NCBI GenBank assembly: GCA_964647255.1 | Contig: CAZYGI010000020.1 | Span: 1 to 57,093, forward strand | Length of the DNA stretch: 57,093 bases | Direction of reading: 5' to 3' | From: CAWJEL01 sp964647255 | GTDB lineage: Bacteria > Chloroflexota > Anaerolineae > CG2-30-64-16 | In this document: piece after piece, positions 17,211-25,963 of the stretch | Numbering within the stretch: position 1 is the first letter of the stretch | Layout: each line of letters opens with the position of its first letter | The notes under the pieces: generated by a model | Seen by the model: the letters and a program-made list of their open reading frames with translations, nothing else | Told to the model about the DNA's origin: nothing | The model's database searches: none | Position numbers and translations under genes: made by a program

Positions 17211-17795
17211 ATGGTTACAGATCTTGCCCGTCGCTGGAGCGTTCGATTGGTTGAGCCGGTGGCACACTGGTTTGGAAAACTTGGCATGACGCCCAACGCC
17301 GTGACCGTGTTGGGGTTCTTGCTGACGGTCGCCGTCGCTTCGGTGCTGGCCGCCGGGCAGACGCAGTTAGCCGGGTGGCTGCTCATTTTCGCCCTGGCCT
17401 TTGACGCCGTTGATGGGACACTGGCCCGCACCAGCGGGCGCACCAGTCATTTCGGCGCATTCCTGGATTCGACGCTGGATCGTTGGGCAGAGATCGCCAT
17501 CTTCATGGCGCTGGTCTGGGTCTTCCTTCGCACAGGGCAAAACCTCGCTGTCTTCCTCGCCGTTGCGGCCCTGGCTTCCTCTTTGATGGTCAGCTATACG
17601 CGCGCTCGCGCTGAAGGCGTGGGCATCCAATGCAAAGGGGGTCTTCTGACCCGCTTGGAGCGGATCATCATCCTGATCGTCGGCTTAATCTTCAATCTGG
17701 TCATCTGGGCTCTGGCGATTATCACCGTTTTGGCCGGGTTCACGGCGGTCCAACGAATCTGGATCACATGGCGCGCTTCGCGTCACACCGCATAA
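17211..17795 (+). CDS. CDP-alcohol phosphatidyltransferase
   Basis: Integral membrane enzyme, about 194 residues, that transfers a phosphatidyl group from a CDP-alcohol to an alcohol in phospholipid synthesis. The full catalytic signature is present: Asp65-x2-Asp68-Gly69-x2-Ala72-Arg73-x8-Gly82-x3-Asp86-x3-Asp90. Several hydrophobic helices surround it. The open frame extends far upstream, but the ATG at 17211 (MVTDLARRW) has a GGAGAG site and lies 44 bases after a strong promoter, so the longer version is rejected. The acceptor (glycerol phosphate, inositol phosphate or other) cannot be assigned. Confidence 0.88.
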   Translation: MVTDLARRWSVRLVEPVAHWFGKLGMTPNAVTVLGFLLTVAVASVLAAGQTQLAGWLLIFALAFDAVDGTLARTSGRTSHFGAFLDSTLDRWAEIAIFMALVWVFLRTGQNLAVFLAVAALASSLMVSYTRARAEGVGIQCKGGLLTRLERIIILIVGLIFNLVIWALAIITVLAGFTAVQRIWITWRASRHTA

Positions 17796-17829
17796 GTATG
17801 CCGCCGCCGATCCCACACGGGCATCGGAC

Positions 17830-18450
17830 ATGAGTTTTCTGAATTCGCTGCTCTGGGCGTTATTTTTCGCATCCTTTGACGTCATAAAGGATGATACTGG
17901 CGCGCGGCCAGACAATGAACTGCAGCAGGAGTTGCTGGCGCGGGCCAGCCGGGCAGAACCGGCCGCCCTGGAAGCGATTTACGACCAATACAACGACCGC
18001 ATCTATAGCTATATCTATCATCGCGTCGGCCATGCCGAAATCGCCGAGGACCTGACCGGACAGGTCTTCATGCGGATGTTGGAGGCCATCCGCACCGGCC
18101 ATGCCTGGCGTGCCTCGTTCTCAGGGTGGCTTTACCGGATCGCTCATAATTTGGTCGTGGATTATTATCGGCGCCGGGGACGAGCCACTTTCGTGGATCT
18201 GGACGACGCAGCGCCGATCCAGGCGCACCACGGCGATCCGGTGCACGCAACTGAGAACCTGCTGGATCGGGAACAGTTGCGGACTGCCATCTCGCAATTG
18301 ACCGAGGAACAGGCGCAAGTGATTACGCTCCGGTTCACTGAGGAGTTCAGCATTGCTGAAGTAGCTGAGATGATGGGCAAAACAGAGGGCGCCATCAAAG
18401 CGCTACAGTATCGGGCCGTGTTAGCCCTGCGGCGTGTGATGCCATCATGA
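17830..18450 (+). CDS. ECF-type RNA polymerase sigma factor
   Basis: 206 residues with sigma-70 region 2 (about 47-110; EAIYDQYNDRIYSYIYHR and DLTGQVFMRMLEAI, with an FSGWLYRIAHNLVVDYYRRRGR DNA-melting part) and region 4 (about 145-200; SQLTEEQAQVITLRF, then the helix-turn-helix FSIAEVAEMMGKTEGAIKAL). The first 25 residues are unusually hydrophobic and no ribosome-binding site precedes the ATG, so the true start is uncertain, though no other ATG is available before region 2. Its stop overlaps the next start (ATGA), coupling it to the membrane partner that probably restrains it. Confidence 0.92.
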   Translation: MSFLNSLLWALFFASFDVIKDDTGARPDNELQQELLARASRAEPAALEAIYDQYNDRIYSYIYHRVGHAEIAEDLTGQVFMRMLEAIRTGHAWRASFSGWLYRIAHNLVVDYYRRRGRATFVDLDDAAPIQAHHGDPVHATENLLDREQLRTAISQLTEEQAQVITLRFTEEFSIAEVAEMMGKTEGAIKALQYRAVLALRRVMPS

Positions 18451-20324
18451 CGGATAGCAGCGACAGACTCCTGGCCCAATTGTTGGCCGAGTGCAGCGAA
18501 GTGACCAGCGCAGGCGCCAATACGGACGCCTGTTTGGCGCGCCATCCGGAACATGCGCCCGAGCTGGCACCCTTGCTCGCCACGGTTGGCGCGTTGCGAG
18601 CGTTGGGCGGCGCACCGCTGCGCGATCCACTGGCGGCCGCGCAGGCACGAGCACAGTTCAGCGCCGCTGCGCAACGGTTGGCACGCGAACGGCAACGCCA
18701 GCCGGCCACCTGGCAGGAGCGCATTGCAGCCTGGTGGCGCACGTTCAGCGCACCGTTCACTGCGCCTGCCGGCGGTTGGCCCTTCCCACGAGCCGCGCAG
18801 TCCGCCCTCCTCATGGCGCTGCTGGTGTTCGTCATCGCCGGCGCACTGACAACCGGCGCCGTTTCTGCCTCCAGCGCAGCGCTGCCCGGAGATTTCCTCT
18901 ACCCCCTGAAGACCTTCACCGAACGCGCCCAGTGGTTCATCACCCGCGACGCCGCCGCACGCAGCGAATTGGAGCAGGGTTTTGCCAGGCGCCGGCTTGA
19001 TGAAGCCAGGGCAGTCGTGGTCCAAAACCGGCGCGTGCCGAGCCTGGCGGTGGCGGGTACGCTGGACGCCTATGACGAACAAATTTGGATCGTGTCCGGG
19101 CTCCGCGTGACGATCCGCCCGGACTCGCAGATCGAGGGGCAACCCTTCCGCGGCGCGCTCGTTCAGGGCCGCGTCGCCGCGCCCGGCGATGGGACCCTAA
19201 TCGCGCTCTTCCTCGAAGTCGTGGAAACCGCAGCGCCTGCCAACGCGGTGACGCCGACCGCTACCGCACCGACCAGCACCCCGACGGTGTCCCCAACACC
19301 GGCAGCAACCCCGACGCCGTCGCCGGGTGACGCGGGCGCCGCGGCGGAATTTGCGTCGGTCGGCGCCGAACCGCGTGACGCGGCTGCAACCGCCACACCC
19401 TCGCGCACGCCTCAGCCCAGCGCAACGGCCTCGCGCACGCCCCGGCCGACGGCAACGCTCCAGCCGACCAAGGCGCCGACCATGACGATGGCCGTGATGC
19501 CGACCAAGTCGCGCGACCGCCAGACGCGCACCGTACTGGGCCGAGTCACCGACATCAGCGGCGACCTCTGGACGGTCAACGGTGTCGCGATCCGGGTGAC
19601 CGGCGCTACCAAATTCATCGGCGACCCCGGTCTCGGCTGGGAGGTGCGCGTCGACGCGCTGCTTGAGGACAACGGCTCTTACTCCGCGCTCACCATTACC
19701 GCACTCAATCCGCCCGACGTCAGCGGATCGGTGCAATTCACAGACGTCCTGGAAGGCAAAACCGGCGACTGGTGGACCATCGGAGGCACGCGTGTCAAGG
19801 TGACCCAACAGACCAGCGTGGAAGGTGATCCACAGATCGGCGACGTGGTCACGATGGCCGGCCAGCGCCTGTCCAACGGCGAGATCTGGGCGCTCAGTAT
19901 CAGCGTTGTGACTCTGCCCATCACCGAGTTTGAGGGGGTCATCGAACAGGTCGGCGGCGGCTACTTGATCATTGACGGGCATCGCATCGAGATCACCGGC
20001 AGAAGCCAAATCGTCGGCGAACCGGCAGCCGGCTTGCGTGTCCACGTGCGGGCCCAAATCTATCCCAATGGCCAGGTCGTCGCCCTGGTCATCAAGGTGC
20101 TGGCGCCGTCCACGCCTACACCCACGCCCACGCCGTGGCCAACTGCCACCGCCACGCTGACCCCTGCGCCAACGGTCACACCCAGCGCGACACCGGCCGC
20201 CGCGGAGCCTGCCGCCACACCCACGGGGACGCCCGCGCCGACCGACATCGCCACACCGGAACCGACCGGCTCACCAACACCGATTGCACTCATGGACACG
20301 GCGATCCAGGAGAGTCGAACATGA
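18447..20324 (+). CDS. Membrane-anchored sigma partner with DUF5667- and DUF5666-type domains
   Basis: 625 residues. The cytoplasmic N-terminus (1-115) resembles the anti-sigma-like heads coupled to ECF sigma factors. A single membrane helix follows (about 119-139), then a DUF5667-like segment (LPGDFLYPLKTFTERAQ, about 147-195). Outside the membrane come repeated beta domains of the DUF5666 type, at least three with the pattern D-x-W-T/V-x-(N/G)-G-x-x-(I/V)-x-V-T, separated by Pro/Thr/Ala-rich linkers, and a long Thr/Pro C-terminal tail. Translational coupling to the sigma factor suggests it is its regulator; no biochemical role is established for these domains as far as I know. Confidence 0.8.
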   Translation: MTDSSDRLLAQLLAECSEVTSAGANTDACLARHPEHAPELAPLLATVGALRALGGAPLRDPLAAAQARAQFSAAAQRLARERQRQPATWQERIAAWWRTFSAPFTAPAGGWPFPRAAQSALLMALLVFVIAGALTTGAVSASSAALPGDFLYPLKTFTERAQWFITRDAAARSELEQGFARRRLDEARAVVVQNRRVPSLAVAGTLDAYDEQIWIVSGLRVTIRPDSQIEGQPFRGALVQGRVAAPGDGTLIALFLEVVETAAPANAVTPTATAPTSTPTVSPTPAATPTPSPGDAGAAAEFASVGAEPRDAAATATPSRTPQPSATASRTPRPTATLQPTKAPTMTMAVMPTKSRDRQTRTVLGRVTDISGDLWTVNGVAIRVTGATKFIGDPGLGWEVRVDALLEDNGSYSALTITALNPPDVSGSVQFTDVLEGKTGDWWTIGGTRVKVTQQTSVEGDPQIGDVVTMAGQRLSNGEIWALSISVVTLPITEFEGVIEQVGGGYLIIDGHRIEITGRSQIVGEPAAGLRVHVRAQIYPNGQVVALVIKVLAPSTPTPTPTPWPTATATLTPAPTVTPSATPAAAEPAATPTGTPAPTDIATPEPTGSPTPIALMDTAIQESRT

Positions 20325-21526
20325 ACGGAAATCGCCGAGGGTTGAGACATCTTGGCGCCGTGTGGGCGCTCCTGTTATTGGCCGTCACGCTGGCTGGCCC
20401 CGGCCCGGCTTGGGCAGGCGACGCGCCATCCCCCGCGCAGCTCAGCGTGCCGACGCGGCTGGAGGGACAAGTGACCGCGATCGGCGCCGACAAATGGCTG
20501 GTGGATGGTCGGAGTGTGCTGGTGGATGCGGGCATCCTGCTCGTCGAAAAGCGCGGCAAAGCTGAAGTCGGGGCCTGGGTGATTGTCTGGGGTACGCGTG
20601 ATGACCAGGGCAGTGTACACGCCGAACTTATTCAGGTGGACCGGCCGGCGGGCCGCTCCGGCGCGCAGATCCAATTTACCGGGGTCGTCCGCAAAGTCGC
20701 CGGCAACTGGTGGATCATCGAACAGAACCTGGTGGAGGTGAACAGCACCACCACCATCGTCGGCGAGCCGCAGATCGGGTCGTTCGTCTGGGTGGTCGCC
20801 GAGCAGCGTGGCGACGCCTATCGCGCCACGGTCATTCAGTTGATCGCCGCGGATCCCACCGTGCAGGCGTTCGAGTTCGAAGGCGTCATCGAACGTTTTG
20901 ACACCAACTCCTGGGACGTGGACGGGTATCACCTGACCGTCACCCCAGACACGCTCATCTACGGGGAGCCGGAAATCGGAAAGAAGGCGGAGGTGCGGGC
21001 GCAGCCCGGCGCGGGCGGCGAGCTCATCGCGCTCCTGCTCCGCGTGATAGATAGCGCGTCACAGGCGCGGCTGAGTGCACTGGTGACCGGCATCACGGCG
21101 AACCAGGATGGCTCCCAGACGTGGAACCTGCTGATGTTCCCACAGACGACGGACGAGTTGCCCGTGGCCGGCGAGCTACAGGTGACCGGCAGCACCTACG
21201 TGGACGAGAGCCATGCGCTCGCGCAGGCGGGTCAGTGGGTTGAAGTTACCGGCAGCAAAACGGAACCCGACGCGTATCTAGCGGACGTGATCCATCTCGC
21301 GCGGCCGATGCCGGTCACATTGGAAGGCGATTTGATTCCCTTGTCAACGAAACCTGGGGCACGCGGCTGGTGGCTGCTCAACGGGCAGCCGGTCTGGTGG
21401 CTGCCGCCCAGCACCAGCGCCGCGGCCGCCCTCACCGGTGACCCGGTCGCAGTGTCTGGGGTTCGGCTCGGAAACGGCGTCATCTGGGTGAAGCAGATAC
21501 GCGAAGCGCAGAGCCCGGTTCATTAG
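20321..21526 (+). CDS. Secreted protein with DUF5666-type repeats
   Basis: About 401 residues from the ATG at 20321, which overlaps the preceding stop (ATGA); the longer open frame upstream is in another frame of the preceding gene and is rejected. A signal peptide with an AWA cleavage-like end is followed by about four repeats, each starting near F-x-G-V-(I/V)-x-x-(V/F)-x-x-x-x-W-x-(I/V)-(D/E)-G and ending in a V-x-A-x-x-x-x-(G/D) strand. These match the extracellular repeats of the preceding sigma partner, so the two may be paralogous and work together outside the membrane. Function unknown. Confidence 0.75.
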   Translation: MNGNRRGLRHLGAVWALLLLAVTLAGPGPAWAGDAPSPAQLSVPTRLEGQVTAIGADKWLVDGRSVLVDAGILLVEKRGKAEVGAWVIVWGTRDDQGSVHAELIQVDRPAGRSGAQIQFTGVVRKVAGNWWIIEQNLVEVNSTTTIVGEPQIGSFVWVVAEQRGDAYRATVIQLIAADPTVQAFEFEGVIERFDTNSWDVDGYHLTVTPDTLIYGEPEIGKKAEVRAQPGAGGELIALLLRVIDSASQARLSALVTGITANQDGSQTWNLLMFPQTTDELPVAGELQVTGSTYVDESHALAQAGQWVEVTGSKTEPDAYLADVIHLARPMPVTLEGDLIPLSTKPGARGWWLLNGQPVWWLPPSTSAAAALTGDPVAVSGVRLGNGVIWVKQIREAQSPVH

Positions 21527-21534
21527 AGGCTCCG

Positions 21535-22710
21535 ATGGCGTTGCATGCTCGGTCCCTGTTCCGGAAAATCCTGTTGGCGGCGCTAGCTCTGCTGGCGGCT
21601 TGGGCCATGCCGCGCCCTGCCCGCGCCGATGCCCAGACGCAGCCCTGGAACGCACCGACCGCCCTGGCCTCCGGCCTGCCCAACGCCGCCCATCCAAGCC
21701 TGGCCTTCACCCCGGACGGCGCAGAGCATGTGGTCTGGGAATCGGGCGGGGAAATCCAGTACACCTACCGGATGCCGAACGGCGCCTGGAGCACGGCGCA
21801 CCGGATCGCTTATGGTGCTGCCCCATCTTTGGCCGTCAGCAGGGACGGCCGCCTCCATCTGGTTTTTGCAAAAGAACTCTTCGGCAATTACGAGATCTAT
21901 CACATCTTCCGGGAGAACGGCGCGTGGAGCATGCCGGTCAACATCTCCCACACCACGGGCTTGTCAGCCGATCCGGTGCTTGCGGCCGCGGGCAATGGTT
22001 TGTTGTATGCCGCCTGGACGGACTTCGCGCCGGGCTATTCGACGATCTACTATGCCGTCTGGAACGGTGAGTACTGGGTCAACCGACCCGTAGACAACGC
22101 ACGCGGCCAGGCGCCGGCCTTGACCATCTCAAAAGATGGTAGCATTTATTTGGCCTGGCAAGATCGCGTTCCGGCGCCCGACGATCCGACGGGCAAGTAC
22201 GACATCTTTCTCAGCCAGCTCGGCGGCAGCGGTTGGTCCCTCCCGGTCAACATTTCGGATGATGCGCAGTTCGACGCCATCGGAGCGCATCTGGCGACGA
22301 CTCCCAATGGGCTGGCGCACATCGTTTGGATTGACGGTGATCAGAAGGTGTTCTACTGCTATGGCCGGGACTTCTATTGGCCGCTGCCCCAAGCGGTTGT
22401 GCACGCGGAGGTGATTGCGCGGAGCCCGCAGATCGCCATCGCCCGCGGCGACCACATGCACATCGCCTGGGATGAAGGTGACATCGTACGCACTGTCGTC
22501 GCAGCGCCGATGACCGGCGTTTGGCCACGGCCCGACGCGCTGATGCCCCAAACCGGTGATCTACGCGAGGTCGCGCTGGCCGCTACCCCAGATGGTGGCG
22601 CCACCATCGTCTGGATTCAAGCGCTTCAGCCGGGAGCCGTTGCGGTGTATGAAAGTGCGCGAGGAATAGGGTTCATCCCGCACAGTTGGATTCCGGGGAT
22701 CATCCGCTGA
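21535..22710 (+). CDS. Secreted sialidase-like beta-propeller protein
   Basis: 391 residues with a signal peptide (LLAALALLAAWAMPRPARA). The mature part shows about six blades of roughly 50 residues with the pattern (P/A)-S/A-L-x-x-x-x-x-G-x-x-(H/Y)-(L/V)-(V/A)-(F/W), for example APALTISKDGSIYLAW and HPSLAFTPDGAEHVVW, as in BNR/sialidase-superfamily propellers. The catalytic Arg triad of true sialidases is not evident, so a binding role is more likely. It follows the DUF5666 protein by 8 bases and closes the sigma-factor operon before a strong hairpin. Confidence 0.7.
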   Translation: MALHARSLFRKILLAALALLAAWAMPRPARADAQTQPWNAPTALASGLPNAAHPSLAFTPDGAEHVVWESGGEIQYTYRMPNGAWSTAHRIAYGAAPSLAVSRDGRLHLVFAKELFGNYEIYHIFRENGAWSMPVNISHTTGLSADPVLAAAGNGLLYAAWTDFAPGYSTIYYAVWNGEYWVNRPVDNARGQAPALTISKDGSIYLAWQDRVPAPDDPTGKYDIFLSQLGGSGWSLPVNISDDAQFDAIGAHLATTPNGLAHIVWIDGDQKVFYCYGRDFYWPLPQAVVHAEVIARSPQIAIARGDHMHIAWDEGDIVRTVVAAPMTGVWPRPDALMPQTGDLREVALAATPDGGATIVWIQALQPGAVAVYESARGIGFIPHSWIPGIIR

Positions 22711-22747
22711 GAGCGCTGTGCACGCTCGGCCCACAGGAACATCGGCG

Positions 22748-22793
22748 GCGAGCATCGGTCGGTCCAGAACGTAGGGGCCCGACCGATGCTCGC
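22748..22793. terminator. Bidirectional hairpin between convergent genes
   Basis: Arms of 18 bp with a single mismatch (22748-22765 and 22776-22793) enclose a 10-base loop. It lies 37 bases past the propeller gene stop and 5 bases past the stop of the convergent HTH gene. The following T run is poor (GTTATTA), so termination efficiency is uncertain. Confidence 0.6.
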
Positions 22794-22797
22794 GTTA

Positions 22798-23265
22798 TTA
22801 CTGTTCCGCCTTCACCCACCGGCGATGCTCAAAAACCAGTCCGCTGTGCAGCAGCTCCTGGCGGATCGTCTCGGCGCTGATATCCTCAGCGATCCCGCGC
22901 TCGGTCAGGTGGTAACGCAGGCGCTGCAAGGACCACGCATCAAACCCCAGCCCCAAGTCGCGCGGGTCGGCCGTTGCCATCCCAACGATCGCCTGGCGCT
23001 GATCATCACTGAACAGCCGGGGGCGCCCCGGCGACCGGCGCGGGAACAGGCCCGCGATGCCAAACCGATTGAACCGATGAATCCATTTGCGCACGTTGAT
23101 CGGATGCAGATCCACCGCGGCGCTGATTTCCTGCACACCCAGGCGCTGACTAGACAGCAGCACAATGCGCGCACGACGATCCAGTTCATCCTCGGAATGA
23201 GTGCGCGCCATGTCTTCAAGACGTGACCGTTCCTCAACCTTGAGCGGCTTGACGTATAGTGCCAT
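22798..23265 (-). CDS. IS630-like helix-turn-helix protein without DDE domain
   Basis: About 155 residues from the ATG at 23265 (GGGGAGGA upstream). It matches the N-terminal DNA-binding half of IS630-family transposases: a first HTH (ISAAVDLHPINVRKWIHRFN) followed by GLFPRRSPGRPRLF and a second winged-helix part. The catalytic DDE half is absent: the sequence stops at VKAEQ and the downstream DNA belongs to another gene. No terminal inverted repeats bounding an element were found. It is either an orphan transposase remnant or a domesticated DNA-binding protein. Confidence 0.75.
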   Translation of the reverse strand: MALYVKPLKVEERSRLEDMARTHSEDELDRRARIVLLSSQRLGVQEISAAVDLHPINVRKWIHRFNRFGIAGLFPRRSPGRPRLFSDDQRQAIVGMATADPRDLGLGFDAWSLQRLRYHLTERGIAEDISAETIRQELLHSGLVFEHRRWVKAEQ

Positions 23266-23435
23266 GCCATTCCTCCCCTGCGGCAATGCCTAAGTAGTTT
23301 TGCACCGCATTACCCATCATGACGGCGATGCGTCGAAAAAGACACGCCTTCTCGCACAAAAAACTATAGATATTAATTTCTTTGATGGCGAGCCTGAGCC
23401 CTTAGGGTCCTTCAGAGGGTGTATGACCGCCATCA

Positions 23436-23463
23436 TTGCCCACGCCAGGAACCGCTGTATAAT
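23436..23463 (+). promoter_or_regulatory. Predicted promoter of the formate-THF ligase gene
   Basis: TTGCCC (23436-23441), a 16-base spacer and a perfect TATAAT (23458-23463), giving a leader of about 80 bases. Confidence 0.65.
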
Positions 23464-23488
23464 ATTCCCTCAACGGCGGACGACGTCG

Positions 23489-23509
23489 CAGGCGCCGGGG
23501 CGGCGCCTG
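23489..23509 (+). promoter_or_regulatory. Hairpin in the formate-THF ligase leader
   Basis: Perfect 8-bp arms CAGGCGCC (23489-23496) and GGCGCCTG (23502-23509) with a 5-base loop, lying about 20 bases into the predicted leader. No riboswitch class was recognised. Confidence 0.5.
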
Positions 23510-23550
23510 AGCCATGTCTCTGCATCCACAATGAAGCGGAGGACCTTTCT

Positions 23551-25425
23551 ATGAAGCGACTCACACCCGTTCCCAGCGACCTGGACATCGCCCAAGCAGT
23601 CGAACTCAAACCGATCGTCGAAATCGCCGCCGCCCTCGGCCTGACGATAGACGATCTGGATCTGTACGGCAAGTACAAGGCCAAAGTCCACCTGGATGTC
23701 CTGGAGAAATTCGCCGATCGGCCACAGGGCAAATATGTTGACGTCACCGCGATCACACCGACGCCGCTGGGCGAAGGCAAGACCACAACCACGGTCGGCC
23801 TGACGCAGGGTCTGGGCGTTCTCGGAAAAAGCGTGGTGGCGGCGATCCGCCAGCCCTCGCAAGGGCCTACCTTCGGCATCAAAGGCGGCGCAGCCGGCGG
23901 CGGCTACAGCCAGATTGTGCCGATGGAGGACTTCAACCTGCATCTGACCGGCGACATCCATGCCATCACCGCGGCGCACGACCTGATTGCGGCGGCCATT
24001 GATGCCCGCATGCTGCATGAGGCGGAAGCGGGAGATCCGCAGGTCATGTTCGAGCGCCTGTGCCCGAAGGACAAGACCGGCAAGCGCAGCTTTGCGCCCC
24101 CGATGCTGCGCCGGCTCAAAACCCTGGGCATCGCCAAGACCGACCCCGAGGAATTGACCCCGGAGGAACGCGCCCGTTTCGCCATGTTGAACATTGATCC
24201 CGCCGGCATCACCTGGAACCGGGTGATTGACATCAGCGACCGCTTCCTGCGCAAGATCGAGGTGGGGCTGGGGCCGGAGGAAAAGGGCAAGACGCGCGTC
24301 ACCGGCTACGACATCACCGTCGCCTCGGAGCTCATGGCGATCCTGGCCCTCACGACCAGCCTGGCCGACCTGCGTGAGCGTATCGGCCGCTGCGTGATCG
24401 GCACCAGCAAGACGGGCGAGGCCGTGACGGTGGAGGATCTGGGCGTGGCGGGCGCGGCCACCGTGCTGATGAAGGACGCCATCATGCCTAACCTCATGCA
24501 GACGGTGGAAGGGCAGCCTGCCTTCGTGCACGCTGGCCCATTCGCCAACATCGCGCACGGCAACTCCTCGATCCTGGCCGATCAGATCGCGCTCAAACTG
24601 GCCGACTACGTGGTCACCGAATCCGGCTTCGGTGCGGACATGGGCATGGAGAAATTCCTTGACATCAAGTGCCGCTACTCGGGCCTGATCCCGAACTGCG
24701 TGGTGTTGGTGGCTACGGTGCGGGCGCTGAAAATGCACGGCGGCGGGCCGAAGGTGGTCGCCGGGAAGCCGCTCGACCACGCCTACACCAGCGAGAATCT
24801 GCCGCTGCTGGAAAAGGGCTGCGCCAACCTGGAGGCGCACATCGAGAACATCAAGCGCTACGGCGTGCCGGTCGTTGTGGCGATCAACCAGTTCAAGGAC
24901 GATACCCCGGCTGAGGTCGCGCTGATCCGCGAGAAGGCCATCGCGGCGGGTGCCGAGAACGCGCTCCTCTGCACCCACTGGGCCAACGGCGGGGACGGCG
25001 CCGTCGAGCTGGCGCACGCCGTCATCGCGGCCTGCGAGAAACCCAGCAACTTCCAGTTCCTCTACCCGCTGGAGTGGAGCATCAAAGAGAAGATCGAGAA
25101 GATCGCCACGGACATCTACGGCGCGGGCAGCGTGACCTACACGCCCGAGGCCGAAGCCAAGATCGAGCTCTATACCCGGCTGGGCTTCGACAAGCTGCCG
25201 ATCTGCATGGCGAAGACGCATCTGAGCTTGTCCCACGATCCAACACAGAAGGGCCGGCCTCAAGGTTTCGTCTTCCCGGTCCGTGACGTGCGGGCTTCGG
25301 TGGGCGCCGGCTTCCTCTACCCGCTGTGCGGCGAAATGCGCACCATGCCCGGCCTGCCGAGCCGGCCAGTGTTCTACGATGTAGACCTTGACCTGGAGAC
25401 CGGACGCGTGGTTGGGCTGTTCTAG
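23551..25425 (+). CDS. fhs: Formate-tetrahydrofolate ligase
   Basis: Makes 10-formyl-THF from formate, THF and ATP in the cytoplasm. About 624 residues from the ATG at 23551 (GGAGG site); the frame is open upstream but without conserved sequence. The P-loop region TPTPLGEGKTTTTVGL and the GPTFGIKGGAAGGGY substrate segment are intact. It is longer than the usual bacterial form of about 557 residues, because of an insert around residues 165-240 (LCPKDKTGKRSF to RFLRKIEVG) and a C-terminus ASVGAGFLYPLCGEMRTMPG that recall the synthetase domain of eukaryotic C1-THF synthase (comparison from memory). It could receive or supply C1 units for the corrinoid genes at the right end of the window. Confidence 0.95.
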   Translation: MKRLTPVPSDLDIAQAVELKPIVEIAAALGLTIDDLDLYGKYKAKVHLDVLEKFADRPQGKYVDVTAITPTPLGEGKTTTTVGLTQGLGVLGKSVVAAIRQPSQGPTFGIKGGAAGGGYSQIVPMEDFNLHLTGDIHAITAAHDLIAAAIDARMLHEAEAGDPQVMFERLCPKDKTGKRSFAPPMLRRLKTLGIAKTDPEELTPEERARFAMLNIDPAGITWNRVIDISDRFLRKIEVGLGPEEKGKTRVTGYDITVASELMAILALTTSLADLRERIGRCVIGTSKTGEAVTVEDLGVAGAATVLMKDAIMPNLMQTVEGQPAFVHAGPFANIAHGNSSILADQIALKLADYVVTESGFGADMGMEKFLDIKCRYSGLIPNCVVLVATVRALKMHGGGPKVVAGKPLDHAYTSENLPLLEKGCANLEAHIENIKRYGVPVVVAINQFKDDTPAEVALIREKAIAAGAENALLCTHWANGGDGAVELAHAVIAACEKPSNFQFLYPLEWSIKEKIEKIATDIYGAGSVTYTPEAEAKIELYTRLGFDKLPICMAKTHLSLSHDPTQKGRPQGFVFPVRDVRASVGAGFLYPLCGEMRTMPGLPSRPVFYDVDLDLETGRVVGLF

Positions 25426-25433
25426 CCAGGATT

Positions 25434-25472
25434 CAGGAGACAGGCGGCCGCGGTCATCCCTCTTGTCCCCTG
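25434..25472. repeat. Imperfect inverted word repeat after fhs
   Basis: CAGGAGACAGG (25434-25444) and CTTGTCCCCTG (25462-25472) pair at 9 of 11 positions, with flanking words (AGGATTCAGGA against TTCTGATCCTT) extending the similarity. It begins 8 bases after the fhs stop. Same architecture as the other word-repeat elements. Confidence 0.5.
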
Positions 25473-25488
25473 ACTTCTGATCCTTGAT

Positions 25489-25517
25489 TTGTCAAACCAT
25501 CGCCATCAGAGTATAAT
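25489..25517 (+). promoter_or_regulatory. Predicted promoter of the FmdB-type gene
   Basis: TTGTCA (25489-25494), a 17-base spacer and a perfect TATAAT (25512-25517). Close behind it, at the expected transcript 5' end, a perfect 10-bp hairpin (25526-25535 with 25543-25552, 7-base loop) would cap the messenger RNA. Confidence 0.7.
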
Positions 25518-25580
25518 CAAGCCTGTGACCGGCGCTGTGAGGGCGCCGGTCATTTGGCTGTGAAAAGAGAGGGAATGGCG

Positions 25581-25892
25581 ATGCCGATCTACGAATACGA
25601 ATGTGAACAATGTGGGGTAAGGTTTGAAAAACTCCAGCGTATGACCGAGCCTGTGCTCACGGATTGCCCGGAGTGCCACGGTCATGTTCACCGGGTGATG
25701 CAGCCGGTCGGGATCATCTTCAAAGGTTCCGGTTTCTACGTGACGGACAACAAGGGGCGGTCGTCCACCGGCATCCCAAGCAAGAAGAAAGAAGAAGAGA
25801 GCAAATCCGCGCCGAGCGCCGCCGGTGAGAGCAACGCCGCCCCGGTCGCGGCTAAACCAGCGCCGACCAGCAGCGAGAGCAAGGCAAGCTAG
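25581..25892 (+). CDS. FmdB-family zinc-ribbon protein
   Basis: About 103 residues. The start at 25581 gives the family-typical MPIYEYECEQCG and has GAGAGGG at good spacing; the ATG 6 bases earlier lies too close to that site. Four cysteines form the ribbon: CEQC near the N-terminus and CPEC about 20 residues later. The conserved FKGSGFYVTD segment follows, then a Lys/Glu/Ser/Ala-rich disordered tail. The family was first named from a putative regulator of formamidase genes; its general role is poorly known. It has its own promoter and is convergent with gltD. Confidence 0.88.
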   Translation: MPIYEYECEQCGVRFEKLQRMTEPVLTDCPECHGHVHRVMQPVGIIFKGSGFYVTDNKGRSSTGIPSKKKEEESKSAPSAAGESNAAPVAAKPAPTSSESKAS

Positions 25893-25963
25893 GCAGTTCG
25901 AGTCAAGTTCATCCCAGCGCAGAATGCGGTTCGCATTCTGCGCTTTTCATTGCTCAGGCCGGT

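Noticed and set aside
23470..25263. 597-residue minus-strand open frame
   Set aside because: Antisense to formate-THF ligase; composition is His/Arg/Gly-rich with no domain, typical of GC-rich shadow frames.
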